Below, one piece after another: positions 8,776-17,144 of a stretch of DNA of 51,435 bases. This stretch comes from an uncultured Rhodoblastus sp. (GTDB lineage: Bacteria; Pseudomonadota; Alphaproteobacteria; Rhizobiales; Beijerinckiaceae): contig NZ_CAIUXT010000250.1 in NCBI RefSeq assembly GCF_903903185.1, positions 1 through 51,435 on the forward strand. Direction: 5' to 3'. Made by a program: the position numbers and the translations under genes. Each line of letters starts with the position of its first letter. The stretch's first letter is position 1. The notes beneath the pieces were generated by a model that saw only the letters and a program-made list of their open reading frames with translations, searched no databases and had not been told where the DNA came from.

Positions 8776-9021
8776 ATGCGCCAGATCAACATCCACGAAG
8801 CCAAGACCCATCTGTCGCGCCTCGTCGAACAGGCGGCGGCGGGTGACAGTTTCATTATCGCCAAGGCGGGAAAACCGCTGGTCAAAGTCACGCCGCTCGA
8901 CGCGCCGGAACCCGCCGCCATGCGCCGCACGGGTTTCCTGAGCGGTCAAATCGAGGTTCCCGAAGATTTCGACCGCATGGGCCGCGCGGAGATCGAAAGC
9001 CTGTTCGACGGCGAGTCATGA
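8776..9021 (+). CDS. phd: Phd/YefM-family antitoxin
   Basis: 81 residues. The N-terminal half has the classic antitoxin pattern (INIHEAKTHLSRLVEQAAAG, then IAKAGKPLVKVTPL), which forms the DNA-binding dimer of the Phd/YefM fold. The C-terminal part (EDFDRMGRAEIESLFDGES) would be the toxin-neutralising tail. The stop overlaps the vapC start by four bases (ATGA), so the pair is translationally coupled. A perfect palindrome sits just upstream. Expected to neutralise VapC and repress the operon. Confidence 0.88.
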   Translation: MRQINIHEAKTHLSRLVEQAAAGDSFIIAKAGKPLVKVTPLDAPEPAAMRRTGFLSGQIEVPEDFDRMGRAEIESLFDGES

Positions 9022-9404
9022 GGTTTTTGCTCGACACGCACCTGCTGCTCTGGGCGGCGGGCGCGCCGGAGTTACTGCCGCAGGCGGCGCGCGAGGCAAT
9101 CGAGAACCCGGACAACGCGCTTTGGTTCAGCGCCGCCAGTTTTTGGGAGATCGCCATCAAACGCGGCCTTGATCGCCCGTATTTTCGCGTCGATCCGCGC
9201 GCCTTGCGGCAGGGCCTGATCGAAAACGGCTATGAGGAACTGGCGATCACGGGCGCCCATGCCGTGGCGCTCGACCTGTTGCCGCCGCTGCACAAGGACC
9301 CGTTCGACCGCATCCTCATCGCGCAGGCCATGGTCGAAGGGCTGACGCTGATGACCAGCGACGCCTTGATCGGCGCCTATCCCGGCCCGATCCGTAAGGT
9401 TTGA
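9018..9404 (+). CDS. vapC: PIN-domain toxin, VapC-like ribonuclease
   Basis: 128 residues spanning a whole PIN domain. The acidic metal-binding residues are visible: Asp in FLLDTH (residue 6), Glu in SFWEIAIK (about 43), and the Asp pair in DPFDRILIAQA (about 94-97), followed by TSDA near residue 114. Family members cut tRNA or mRNA with Mg2+. It is coupled to the phd antitoxin and converges on hsdS, with only three bases between the two stop codons. Confidence 0.88.
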   Translation: MRFLLDTHLLLWAAGAPELLPQAAREAIENPDNALWFSAASFWEIAIKRGLDRPYFRVDPRALRQGLIENGYEELAITGAHAVALDLLPPLHKDPFDRILIAQAMVEGLTLMTSDALIGAYPGPIRKV

Positions 9405-9407
9405 GCG

Positions 9408-10613
9408 TCAGGCCAGTTCCAGATTTTTGCCTGCGGAGGCGCCCGTCAACTCGCCGCGAAAGGCGCGGTGTTGCAGGACGGCGAACAGGGCGTCGAGTTT
9501 TTTCAGATGGGCGCGGTGGGCGGCTTTCATTTTGTCGACTTCGGCGAACCTACCACCAATCCGTTCAAGGTCACTGTCGTTAAGCAATGGTATTTCAAAC
9601 TCTCGAATTTCGACCGGTGAAATATGCGGGACAGTTGTTTCCGTGATTTTGCAATGCCCCACGAATTCCGTGCTTTTGAGCAGTTCGAGCAAAAAAGCGG
9701 ATGCTCGTCGGTCGTTCGGTCTCAGTCGGGCTACACGCTGGACGAGGAGAGCGGGCAGATCGCTTTCCTTTACTCGCGCCACTTTTAGGCCCTCAGAAAT
9801 CCAAGGACGATCCATCGCAAGCACAATATCGTCTTCGTGGAGTTCAAAAATTCCGAAATCGCTCGCTAAATTTCGTGGCCAATAGGCCGTATCCTGCCAA
9901 TCAATCCTGTCGGGCAGGACATTCGCGCCTCGGCATAGCCTTATGTCAGCAAAATCTTCTGAATATTGGCTGCTCTTGAATGGATAGCCGACTTGAAAGT
10001 CAACGAAATCGGCCAACCTGACTTTTCTTCGTCCCTCGACGCGCAGATTCTGAATGATAGTTGAGATCAGCGCCTCGGTTAAATGACCCAGACGAGCTAT
10101 AGCCTCCCTCCGCTTGCGGCGCAGGGCGTCGGCCTGATCGAGGATCGCCGCGATCTGCCGCTGTTCGGCGAGGGGCGGAAGGGGTATTATCAGTTCTTCA
10201 AGAAATTTTCTCGGTACGCGCCGCTGGCCTGCGCTGCCCGTCATTCTACGCGCGCCCTCGACTCGCACACGGTCTTGGCGAAGAAAATGGCAAAGAAAGC
10301 GATTGTTGAGCCTGTCCGAGAAAGGCCGAATGACATGAAATTCAGTCGAGCCAAAACCGTGCCGCTGGCCGAAATCCGCAATTGCGATTTTGTTGTTCTC
10401 ATAGCATGGCGTGATTTTCGCAACGAGAACGTCGCCGTTTTGCATATAGCTATAGCCAGCTTTCAAATCAGCCGCAGCAAGCGTTTCGGGAACGTCCATT
10501 CGGCCCGTTTCTGAAACACGGGCCATCGGCACGAACGCGACTTCCTCATCCTCATGCAAATGCGAGCAGGAAGGATTAAAAATAGCGAGGTTGCCGAGCG
10601 AGAGGCTGTTCAC
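9408..10613 (-). CDS. hsdS: Type I restriction-modification specificity subunit
   Basis: 401 residues. Two target-recognition half-modules are visible: the first from the start to about residue 150, closed by the conserved IPLPPLAEQRQIA element, and the second from about 195 to 345. Each is followed by a helical spacer (DQADALRRKRREAI and the C-terminal KLDALFAVLQHRAFRGEL). The start is a GTG whose bases overlap the hsdM stop (GTGA), so hsdS is coupled to hsdM. It would set the DNA sequence recognised by the HsdM and HsdR subunits. Confidence 0.88.
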   Translation of the reverse strand: MNSLSLGNLAIFNPSCSHLHEDEEVAFVPMARVSETGRMDVPETLAAADLKAGYSYMQNGDVLVAKITPCYENNKIAIADFGQRHGFGSTEFHVIRPFSDRLNNRFLCHFLRQDRVRVEGARRMTGSAGQRRVPRKFLEELIIPLPPLAEQRQIAAILDQADALRRKRREAIARLGHLTEALISTIIQNLRVEGRRKVRLADFVDFQVGYPFKSSQYSEDFADIRLCRGANVLPDRIDWQDTAYWPRNLASDFGIFELHEDDIVLAMDRPWISEGLKVARVKESDLPALLVQRVARLRPNDRRASAFLLELLKSTEFVGHCKITETTVPHISPVEIREFEIPLLNDSDLERIGGRFAEVDKMKAAHRAHLKKLDALFAVLQHRAFRGELTGASAGKNLELA

Positions 10614-12148
10614 GCCAGCATTTCCTCAAGCCGCGCCATGCCATCGGAAATCTCGGTCTCGATCCGACGCAAGTCCGCAAGAATCTCCGCCGGGCTGTCG
10701 TGCGCGACCTCGTCGTGCTCGACTTCGCGAAAACGGTTGAGAGAAAGGTCGTAGCCCGCCGCCGCAATTTCAGCTTTTGGAACGCAAAAACTCTGCGCCG
10801 TGCGCGGACGGTCGCGTTCGGCGGAAGCCCGCTCCTCCCAGCGCATCAGCAGATCGGGCAGGTTGTTCTTCGCCGCTTCGGCCTCGTCCAGTTCTGCCTC
10901 CGGCGTGGGCCCGAGTTTTTCCGGCGCCAGCAGAGGCTGGCGCTTGTCGTCGAGCGACCAGCCATCCGCCTGCACATCGTAGAACCAGACGAAATCCGTG
11001 CCGCCGACGCCCGTGCGCGTAAAAACCAGAATGGCGGTGGAGACTCCCGCATAGGGCCTAAAAACGCCAGACGGCAGTTTGATCACGGCGTCGAGCTTGT
11101 TCTCATCGACCAGCATTTTGCGCAAATCCTTGTGCGCCTTGGAGGAGCCGAACAAAACCCCATCGGGCACGATCACCGCCGCGCGCCCGCCCACCTTCAA
11201 CAGCCGCAGGAACAGGGCGATGAACAGCAGTTCCGTCTTCTTGGTCTTGACGATGCGCTGCAAATCCTTGGCGGTGGTCTCATTGTCGAGGGAACCCGCG
11301 AAGGGGGGATTGGCGAGCACCAGCGAATAGGCGCCCGCGTCCTCGGCATGGTCCTCGGCGAGGGAATCGCGATAGGCGACATTGGCGTTTTCGACGCCAT
11401 GCAGCGCCATGTTCATCGCGCCGATGCGCAACATGGTCGGGTCGAAATCGAAGCCGTTGAACAGCGTCTCATTGAAATGCTTTTTCAGGCGCGCATCGCT
11501 GAACAGGCCCGCGTGATGCTTTCGCAGATATTCACCAGCGGCGACCAGAAAGCCGCAGGTGCCCGCCGCCGGATCGCAGATCACGTCCTCGGGTCTCGGC
11601 TGCATCAACTCGACCATCAGCGCGATGATATGGCGCGGCGTGCGGAACTGGCCGTTCTGACCGGCGGACGCGATCTTCGCCAGCATATATTCGTAAACGT
11701 CGCCCTTGGTGTCGCGGTCGCCCATGTCTACATGATCGAGCTTTTCCACGACCTTGGTCAGAAGCTGCGGGCTGGGAATTTGAAACCGCGCATCCCTCAT
11801 ATGCTTGGCGTATTCGCCGCCATCGCCGTTGAGGCCGCGCAGGAAGGGGAAGACCCGTTCGTCGACGGTCCTGAACATTTCAGGCCCGGCGAAATTCTTG
11901 AACCGCGACCAGCGCAAATTCTCCCAAGGCTCGCCCTTCTCGTCCGCGCCTTCCGGAAAAATCCGCCGCTCCAGAGGGCGGTTCAGCATGGTGGCCTTGC
12001 GCTCCGCGACCTCCTGCATTTCGTCGAGGCGCTTGATGAAAATCAAAAAGGTGATCTGCTCGATGACCTGAAGCGGATTGGCAAGGCCGCCGGACCAGAA
12101 ATCATTCCAGATGCTATCGATTTTGCTGCGCAATTCGCCGGTGAGCAT
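10610..12148 (-). CDS. hsdM: Type I N6-adenine DNA methyltransferase subunit
   Basis: 512 residues, the normal length. The N-terminal helical domain (MLTGELRSKIDSIWNDF) is followed by the methyltransferase core: SAM-binding motif I DPAAGTCGF (about residue 192) and catalytic motif IV NPPF (about residue 280). The start has an AGGGGAA ribosome-binding sequence. With HsdS it would methylate host DNA, and with HsdR it would restrict unmethylated DNA. First gene of the hsdM-hsdS operon. Confidence 0.92.
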   Translation of the reverse strand: MLTGELRSKIDSIWNDFWSGGLANPLQVIEQITFLIFIKRLDEMQEVAERKATMLNRPLERRIFPEGADEKGEPWENLRWSRFKNFAGPEMFRTVDERVFPFLRGLNGDGGEYAKHMRDARFQIPSPQLLTKVVEKLDHVDMGDRDTKGDVYEYMLAKIASAGQNGQFRTPRHIIALMVELMQPRPEDVICDPAAGTCGFLVAAGEYLRKHHAGLFSDARLKKHFNETLFNGFDFDPTMLRIGAMNMALHGVENANVAYRDSLAEDHAEDAGAYSLVLANPPFAGSLDNETTAKDLQRIVKTKKTELLFIALFLRLLKVGGRAAVIVPDGVLFGSSKAHKDLRKMLVDENKLDAVIKLPSGVFRPYAGVSTAILVFTRTGVGGTDFVWFYDVQADGWSLDDKRQPLLAPEKLGPTPEAELDEAEAAKNNLPDLLMRWEERASAERDRPRTAQSFCVPKAEIAAAGYDLSLNRFREVEHDEVAHDSPAEILADLRRIETEISDGMARLEEMLA

Positions 12149-12647
12149 GCGATTCCCCTAAAGACCCGCGTCAAGCTAACGACAAGCGGCAAGGGGAGCA
12201 ACATATGTCGCAGGAAGGCGCTGCCGGGCATCGGCTCGCAGCTTCCGTCGGCGGCCCTTTTTCCATTTTGCATCAACAAGTTGACGGACTCGCAATTCGG
12301 CACGTTTTCAGTTGCGCGACGCGATTCGTCAAGCCGGAGAGTTTGCATTTTCATCTCCTTCTGTGAACCGACGATCAGAAAAATCCTTTAAAAACAGATA
12401 GTTAATAAAAACTAGCCAAAAAGTTCGCCACGGCGCCCACCTTGCGGTGAGCCGAGAGAGTGCGGGATTTCGTCGCGCACCAATCTCGGCGAACGGAAGA
12501 AGAAATGTTTGTGTCACGCCAACTTGGCCGGGCGTAGAGCCTAGACCAAGAATGTTTACGCGCAGATTTGACCAAGCTTCGTCCGCACTTCATCGGAGAG
12601 TAACGGTGGTTTTTCAAATTAGATACGAATTTGGAGGCGAGAAAGTT
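12149..12647. other. Intergenic region upstream of hsdM and the receiver gene
   Basis: About 500 bases without a supported gene. It must hold the hsdM promoter (reading left) and the promoter for the receiver gene at 12648 (reading right). An AT-rich segment near 12385-12420 is the best place for a promoter. No operator or hairpin stood out. Confidence 0.4.
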
Positions 12648-13028
12648 ATGAGCGCTTCCCAAATAATTCACGTCGTCACTGCTCACAATGCGACGCGGGA
12701 TTCATTAGGTATTTTGCTGAAAGTGGAAGGTTATACAGTCAAAAAATACGCTTCCATTCCCTCATTCCTTGCTAAGATTGAGCAAACCGACGCCGCCAGT
12801 TGCATCTTGGCGGATGCTCAAATACCCGGCATGGACGGGCTGGATTTGTTGGCTGCGCTCAATGAACGGGGCATCTTTTTTCCGGTTATCGTCATGAGCG
12901 GAATTGCCGATCATGAGCTTGAAACTACGGTAAGGATGCAAGGCGCGGTAAATTTTTTTGAGACGCCATTAGACCCCGAAATACTGCTTGCGGCCATTCG
13001 CAATGCATTGACGCTATCCCACAACTAA
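12648..13028 (+). CDS. Stand-alone receiver-domain protein, degenerate
   Basis: 126 residues, start at 12648 with GGAGGCGA upstream. It is a CheY-like receiver without an output domain. The phosphoacceptor Asp is present (D56 in ILADAQIPGMDG) and Ser84 replaces the usual Thr/Ser. The acidic pair near the N-terminus is missing (T11-A12-H13 where DD is expected) and the conserved Lys is a Thr (T106 before Pro). Loss of both suggests no normal Mg-dependent phosphorylation, so it may work as a phosphorylation-independent binding partner. It converges on a second receiver gene that looks intact. Confidence 0.75.
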   Translation: MSASQIIHVVTAHNATRDSLGILLKVEGYTVKKYASIPSFLAKIEQTDAASCILADAQIPGMDGLDLLAALNERGIFFPVIVMSGIADHELETTVRMQGAVNFFETPLDPEILLAAIRNALTLSHN

Positions 13029-13168
13029 GTCCCAACTTGACCGAAACGCCCCGAGAAAAGCGGGGAGCCTGCACCGCAATTCAGATGGCCTATGGTTGGC
13101 GAATCGAATGCTTCGGGGGTGTCTTAGGTCGCCCGGTAGATCAAATATTTGGCGAAGTTCCCAGAAGT

Positions 13169-13588
13169 TTATGCCACAAAGCTCGCAGGCTGCAACGGAT
13201 GACGCTCGTTCCTAAGCTTCAATGCCGCGTCGATGGATGCAAGCAGGGCGTCGGCGCCGGCGAGTTTCGATAAAATGTTGAACGCTCCCAGCTTCAGGGC
13301 TGAGACCGCAATTTGAGCATCGGCGCGTCCGGTCAGGACGATGACTGGGGTGTCGTTGCGCTGTGCAGCCAAAGCCGCCAACAGATCGAGCCCGCTCATT
13401 TCCGGCATATGTACATCCGTCAAGATGCAACCGCTTTCGCATTGCCAGTCGGTTTCGAGAAAAATTCGAGCGGACGCATAGGTGCGAACCGCATAACCCT
13501 CCGATGTCAGGAGCATATTCAGTGAATCGAGCAATGCAGGATCGTCGTCGATAACGTGAATGACCGGAATATTTTGATCGAACGCCAT
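13169..13588 (-). CDS. Stand-alone receiver-domain protein, FixJ-like
   Basis: 139 residues from the ATG at 13588; an upstream start at 13678 would add 30 unconserved residues. The receiver has all key residues: acidic D14-D15-D16, phosphoacceptor D58 (LTDVHMPEMSG), T86 and K108 (followed by Leu rather than the usual Pro). No DNA-binding domain follows, so it must signal by protein contact or as a phosphate sink. It resembles the degenerate receiver at 12648-13028 in wording around the Asp (GLDLLAAL in both), suggesting a duplicated pair. Confidence 0.8.
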   Translation of the reverse strand: MAFDQNIPVIHVIDDDPALLDSLNMLLTSEGYAVRTYASARIFLETDWQCESGCILTDVHMPEMSGLDLLAALAAQRNDTPVIVLTGRADAQIAVSALKLGAFNILSKLAGADALLASIDAALKLRNERHPLQPASFVA

Positions 13589-14110
13589 GAATTCAGCCTC
13601 GTTCCGGCAAAAATTTGGAACGCTTGGATTCAGATGATCACGCGGCTTTGCGTTGCGACAGATTCGGAATCTACTCATGCTTTAGAAGACGAAAGGCCGA
13701 AGAGTTTTGCTTGAAACCGCGCCCACGGGGCCGCTGCGATAGCAATCCCGGACCATATATGCTTGTGTTTTCCGCTATTTACGCGATCCGTAGGCAGGGT
13801 GGCCCCGTATTAATTCTGGCGCCAGATGCAAAGCGCGAATTATTTCGTGCGAAAAACATCGACCCCGGCGCAGAAATCCACCAATCGACCAAATCGCGTC
13901 TGGCCATAAAGGGCGCGGAGCCCCCATAGCGCGAAGCAGGCGGCGGATAGTTGGCGGTTTAAGGGAGATCGGCGGCGAGGGCGGTCGAACCGCAAGCTGC
14001 CACTGTGAGTCCGCGCCGCTTACCGGGAAATAATTTAAATCAATGACTTGAAAGCCTTTTTCGGCTTTATTATAACATTTACAGTGTTGGGTTGCAGCGC
14101 GGGAGATGTC
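13589..14110. other. Intergenic region holding one copy of the 17-bp motif
   Basis: About 520 bases with no supported gene. It contains copy A of the 17-bp repeated motif (13861-13877). Open frames here on either strand have no ribosome-binding sequence and no family resemblance. Confidence 0.4.
13861..13877 (+). repeat. 17-bp repeated motif, copy A
   Basis: GACCCCGGCGCAGAAAT, found identically at 17383-17399 and 18431-18447. The other two copies lie just past the end of integrase C-terminal remnants; no such remnant was seen beside this one. Confidence 0.6.
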
Positions 14111-14452
14111 ATGGCGATTGCAAATCATCCGATTTCGAGGAGTCTCGTTTGCGAGCGGCCTATCGCGACGCCGACGGCGCCAAGGATGGAAAACTCGGCA
14201 GACCTGCCTGATCGTGACCTTAAAACCATTGATGCGCTTGCAATGGTAATGGCCAAGAACTTACCGCTTCAGTTTATCTCCGAATTCAAAAGGGCGCATG
14301 ATGAAGGGGTTACCTTGGTTGCCCTTGCTGACGCCATTCTCCTAGCGCACGCCAAGAGGCTTTCCGCATGTGGTCGCTGTCGGGACCGGTTGTGCCGTTC
14401 ATGCCCGTTGGCGACCTTTTCCAGCGTCGGCTTAACTGATAAGTCCGACTGA
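14111..14452 (+). CDS. Hypothetical protein with cysteine-rich tail
   Basis: 113 residues from the ATG at 14111, which has GGGAG five bases upstream. A TTG at 14048 in the same frame would add a lipoprotein-like leader, but has weaker start signals. The C-terminal part carries CGRC and CRSC, a possible zinc knuckle. No family recognised. Confidence 0.45.
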   Translation: MAIANHPISRSLVCERPIATPTAPRMENSADLPDRDLKTIDALAMVMAKNLPLQFISEFKRAHDEGVTLVALADAILLAHAKRLSACGRCRDRLCRSCPLATFSSVGLTDKSD

Positions 14453-14573
14453 CGCAGCGACAATCAGGAAATCCACGCCGCAGCCTACGCCGGACCAATA
14501 GAACCGTCGTCCGGACCGCGACCAGTTCGGGAGCGGTGGCGATTGTCTCACGGACAAATCAACGGTCGATAGA

Positions 14574-14843
14574 TTACATGGGGCCGCGTTCGAAGAAATA
14601 GGACATCGGTACTTTCAGAATACGCGAAATTCGAAAGAGTTGCTGCGCCGAGATTCTGCTTTCACCAGTTTCAAATTTTTGAACATCCGAAATTGTCGCA
14701 CCTATCATGTGGGCAAGTTCATCCTCATTTATTCCCAGCGACAAGCGGCGCATCCGAAGCCTTGCCCCGACGAAAGTGTCTATCGGGTCAGGGGTCTTTC
14801 TCTCAGATTCCGAGGCAAGCCGCCCGATGAAATTAGGTTTCAT
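14574..14843 (-). CDS. XRE-family helix-turn-helix regulator
   Basis: 89 residues with a Cro/CI-type helix-turn-helix across residues 25-80 (RLRMRRLSLGINEDELAHMI, then the recognition helix around ATISDVQKFETGESRISA and the closing RISRILKVPMSYFF). Members of this rhizobial type are small DNA-binding repressors. It stands alone; its targets cannot be told from the sequence. Confidence 0.85.
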   Translation of the reverse strand: MKPNFIGRLASESERKTPDPIDTFVGARLRMRRLSLGINEDELAHMIGATISDVQKFETGESRISAQQLFRISRILKVPMSYFFERGPM

Positions 14844-15602
14844 CTCAAATACCTAAGTTAGAAAACCAGATTTTGTTTATACCATACTGATAATCGCTCT
14901 GGAAGGTCGGATTGGGGCTGAGTTCATCATAGGCCATGCATACCAAGATTAATTGGCATTCGGGGCGTAACCCGGCCACGCTGGCGCGACACCGATCTCC
15001 CTGCCACCGCATGTTTGGCAGATCATCAGCCCTTGAATTTTCGGCAATGTCGTCGCCGATGGCAACACGGTGAGCGGCGCCTAATAGTCTGGGAAAATGC
15101 CCGGCATCGGCGGCAAATTGCCGGTCTGGTCCCGAACGACGCGAAAGATCGCACCAATTGCGTCTTGAGGTTTCGTCATCGAATAGAGATTGCACATCCG
15201 GCGATTATGCCAGCGTTGGGGGAGTTGGCGCGATTTTGTGTTCATGCCCGCGCCGATTCAAAATTCGGGTTAGTTGGAGCGGACAAAAGGAGGCATATCA
15301 GTGCGAGGCGAGGCTATCGGCAGGATTCGGTTCGAACTGTCGTCGGCACGATGTTCGCCGAGCGTCTAAAGTCGACGTCAAACGCACCTCCAACGTAGCT
15401 ATTAAGCATCGTGCAGGAGTAGCGGCAAAAAAAGACTTTGGTGCGCTGCGCGGTGATGTCGGCCTTGCCGTTGAACTCCGATGGTGATAAGTTTAAATTT
15501 CGTGAATATTTTGCGTGTCGTTTCAACGGTCGACCCCGGCGGACTCTAGTTAAACAGACCGCCGGAAAGGTAGTGGCATCCGATAACTTAAGGGGAAACG
15601 TC
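14844..15602. other. Intergenic stretch with a gene remnant
   Basis: About 760 bases. The only interpretable content is the N-terminal remnant of an SOS-response-associated peptidase on the minus strand (15083-15197). Overlapping frames on both strands through 15015-15490 show no ribosome-binding sequences and no family resemblance. The promoter of the PEP-CTERM gene at 15603 must lie near the right end. Confidence 0.4.
15083..15197 (-). pseudogene. N-terminal remnant of an SOS-response-associated peptidase (SRAP/YedK)
   Basis: Translation from the ATG at 15197 gives MCNLYSMTKPQ and continues for 38 residues through VRDQTGNLPPMPGIFPDY to a TAG. This is the characteristic start of the SRAP family, where Cys2 is the residue that crosslinks to abasic sites in single-stranded DNA. 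The full protein is over 200 residues, so this is a truncated copy. A C-terminal piece of the same family lies at 16483-16605. Confidence 0.75.
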
Positions 15603-16283
15603 ATGAAGTGGGCGACAGTATTGGCGGGCGCGGCTCTGTCCCTTGCCTTCGCGAATTCGACCTTGGCTCGTACGGTGTTCGTTTCAGCGTTTAACGGGCC
15701 TTGGTCGGTTGGGAGCAATCCTAGCCTGACTTACGGCGTCGGTGACAACACCGGTGCCGTGGTGCTTGCTCTGGAGACCGGTGCGACTGCGATAACCATA
15801 ACCTATGATAGCGGGTTCGCGAGCGCCTTTTCGGGAGCGCCTCCTTCGGTCGATGTTTACGGTTATGTTGGCGGCATCTTCGGCAGCGGAAGTGGCCTGT
15901 CGGGGATCGGCTACTCTGGGCAACCGTTCCCGACTTTTTCGATTGATCCGACAAACACGGGTAACCCTCTCAACTTGATGTCGTTGGTAGGTGCGTTCAC
16001 GGATAGTTCGGGCCTCGTTAAGGGTTCTCCCTTCGCATGCGACGGTTCGGTAAGAACATGTGACGGATCGGTTCGAATCTTTATTCCAGTCGGGGCCACC
16101 CGGTTGTCGCTCGGAGCTAACGACGATATCTTTGCCGACAATTACGGCGGCTGGAACATCACGGTAACAGGTGTGACAGCCGGGGTTCCTGAGCTTTCGA
16201 CTTGGGCGATGATGCTCGTTGGCTTCGGGAGCGTCGGCTTCGCGGGCTATAGATCGCGCAAGGCCCTTTTAACCGTCGCGTGA
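15603..16283 (+). CDS. PEPxxWA-CTERM exported protein 1
   Basis: 226 residues from the ATG at 15603 (AGGGGAAA upstream). It has a signal peptide (cleavage near TLA at about 22), a beta-rich Gly/Ser/Thr body with two adjacent near-identical CDGSVR units (possibly a bonded loop), and a C-terminal sorting tail: VPELSTWA, a hydrophobic helix (MMLVGFGSVGFAGY), and a short basic end. The motif reads PEL rather than PEP. Such tails are cut by an exosortase and belong to proteins sent to the outer surface or extracellular matrix. An intrinsic terminator follows. Confidence 0.82.
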   Translation: MKWATVLAGAALSLAFANSTLARTVFVSAFNGPWSVGSNPSLTYGVGDNTGAVVLALETGATAITITYDSGFASAFSGAPPSVDVYGYVGGIFGSGSGLSGIGYSGQPFPTFSIDPTNTGNPLNLMSLVGAFTDSSGLVKGSPFACDGSVRTCDGSVRIFIPVGATRLSLGANDDIFADNYGGWNITVTGVTAGVPELSTWAMMLVGFGSVGFAGYRSRKALLTVA

Positions 16284-16310
16284 GGCTTTGCTTTTGCATC
16301 GTGTAAAGAG

Positions 16311-16335
16311 AGGTCGCGATACGGCGACCTTTTTC
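16311..16335 (+). terminator. Intrinsic terminator of PEP-CTERM gene 1
   Basis: AGGTCGC (16311-16317) pairs with GCGACCT (16324-16330) around a 6-base loop and runs into TTTTTCTTT. It begins 28 bases past the stop codon. Confidence 0.8.
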
Positions 16336-16381
16336 TTTCGCTCAGCGTACCCACCGCCGGGCTTCCCTATATCCAGCCGCC

Positions 16382-16485
16382 TTATTCCGCCGCGACCTTC
16401 GGCGCGGCCTTCCTTCCGCCGGGCATTTTTGCTGCAACTCTCTTCGAAGCAACTGTTTCACCGGCCTTTCGACCAGCGGGCTTTA
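16382..16485 (-). pseudogene. C-terminal tail remnant of a mucR gene
   Basis: Read on the minus strand it ends in KMPGGRKAAPKVAAE and a TAA, closely matching the tail of the intact MucR at 21736-22215 (KKPGGRKAAPKAAAE). The zinc finger and everything before it are missing. It joins directly onto the end of an SRAP remnant in another frame. Confidence 0.8.
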
Positions 16486-16605
16486 AAGCGCCATTGCCTC
16501 AACCGCCGACGCACTGAGCCAGACGTCAATTTCTTCATCGTTGGTCGAGATGACCGGCACGGCTTTCGAGGGAGTGCTGGGTCGGAAGTTGGACTTCGTG
16601 ACGTT
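16483..16605 (-). pseudogene. C-terminal remnant of an SOS-response-associated peptidase
   Basis: The minus-strand frame reads KAVPVISTNDEEIDVWL and ends LSASAVEAMAL with a stop at 16483. This matches the conserved end of SRAP/YedK proteins, where HPKAMPVIL and EEIDVWL are typical. The preceding residues (VTKSNF, replacing the usual LTTxPN) are degraded. It may have been one gene with the N-terminal remnant at 15083-15197, or an independent copy. Confidence 0.7.
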
Positions 16606-16913
16606 CCGCCATCCGAAATGCGGGCGCCTTGTATGCGTCGCGCAGGTTGTTGATCGGAGCTTTGTCAGGCGGTTTTTTCACGCCAGAAATCGTGAAAGGT
16701 TTTTGGCTACCTGAAAAGCCTGCTAACATATTGATAATAAAAGATAAAAGCATCTCATCCGCCCTTTTCCCACTAAAATCCGCGAAGAGGCCTATCTTAT
16801 TGATCTAACTCTATATTTTTGGTAAGGTTCGCTGCTTGGGCGCCGATTTAGGGATAACTTGAAAGATAATGGCAGGTGCCGCAGGCGGGATGCGGGTGCC
16901 GGGAGGGCTTGCG
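16606..16913. other. Non-coding stretch
   Basis: About 300 bases with no supported gene; the left end may hold further, unrecognisable SRAP sequence. The right end holds the ribosome-binding sequence of the next gene. Confidence 0.35.
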
Positions 16914-17144
16914 ATGTTCCATAGCTTGCATGAATTTTGGCGGCGTCATATTTGTGACGATGTTCCAATAAAGATGGACTTGTGCCTTGATTGCGGTGAG
17001 GTTAACTGCCTCGCGGATCAGTGGAATGAGTGCGCCCCACGAAAGGCTCGCGCGGCTGCACTTGCGGCCCCAATGACCGAAACCAGCAAAAGCCGGATTT
17101 CTGCCGCCGCCCTTTCAATAGGGCTTCCCCTCGCGATTGATTGA
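16914..17144 (+). CDS. Small hypothetical protein with zinc-knuckle-like cysteines
   Basis: 76 residues from the ATG at 16914, chosen because GGGAGGG lies six bases upstream. The first half reads MFHSLHEFWRRHICDDVP followed by CLDCG and two more cysteines (NC, EC), a spacing that suits a small zinc-binding module. The tail is low-complexity. It is in the middle of a region of gene remnants but appears intact. Confidence 0.5.
   Translation: MFHSLHEFWRRHICDDVPIKMDLCLDCGEVNCLADQWNECAPRKARAAALAAPMTETSKSRISAAALSIGLPLAID

Noticed and set aside
10700-12391. 563-residue plus-strand open frame across hsdM
   Set aside because: Antisense shadow of hsdM, no recognisable domains.
15015-15487. Overlapping plus-strand frames of 109-127 residues
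   Set aside because: They overlap the SRAP remnant and each other, with no ribosome-binding sequence or family likeness.
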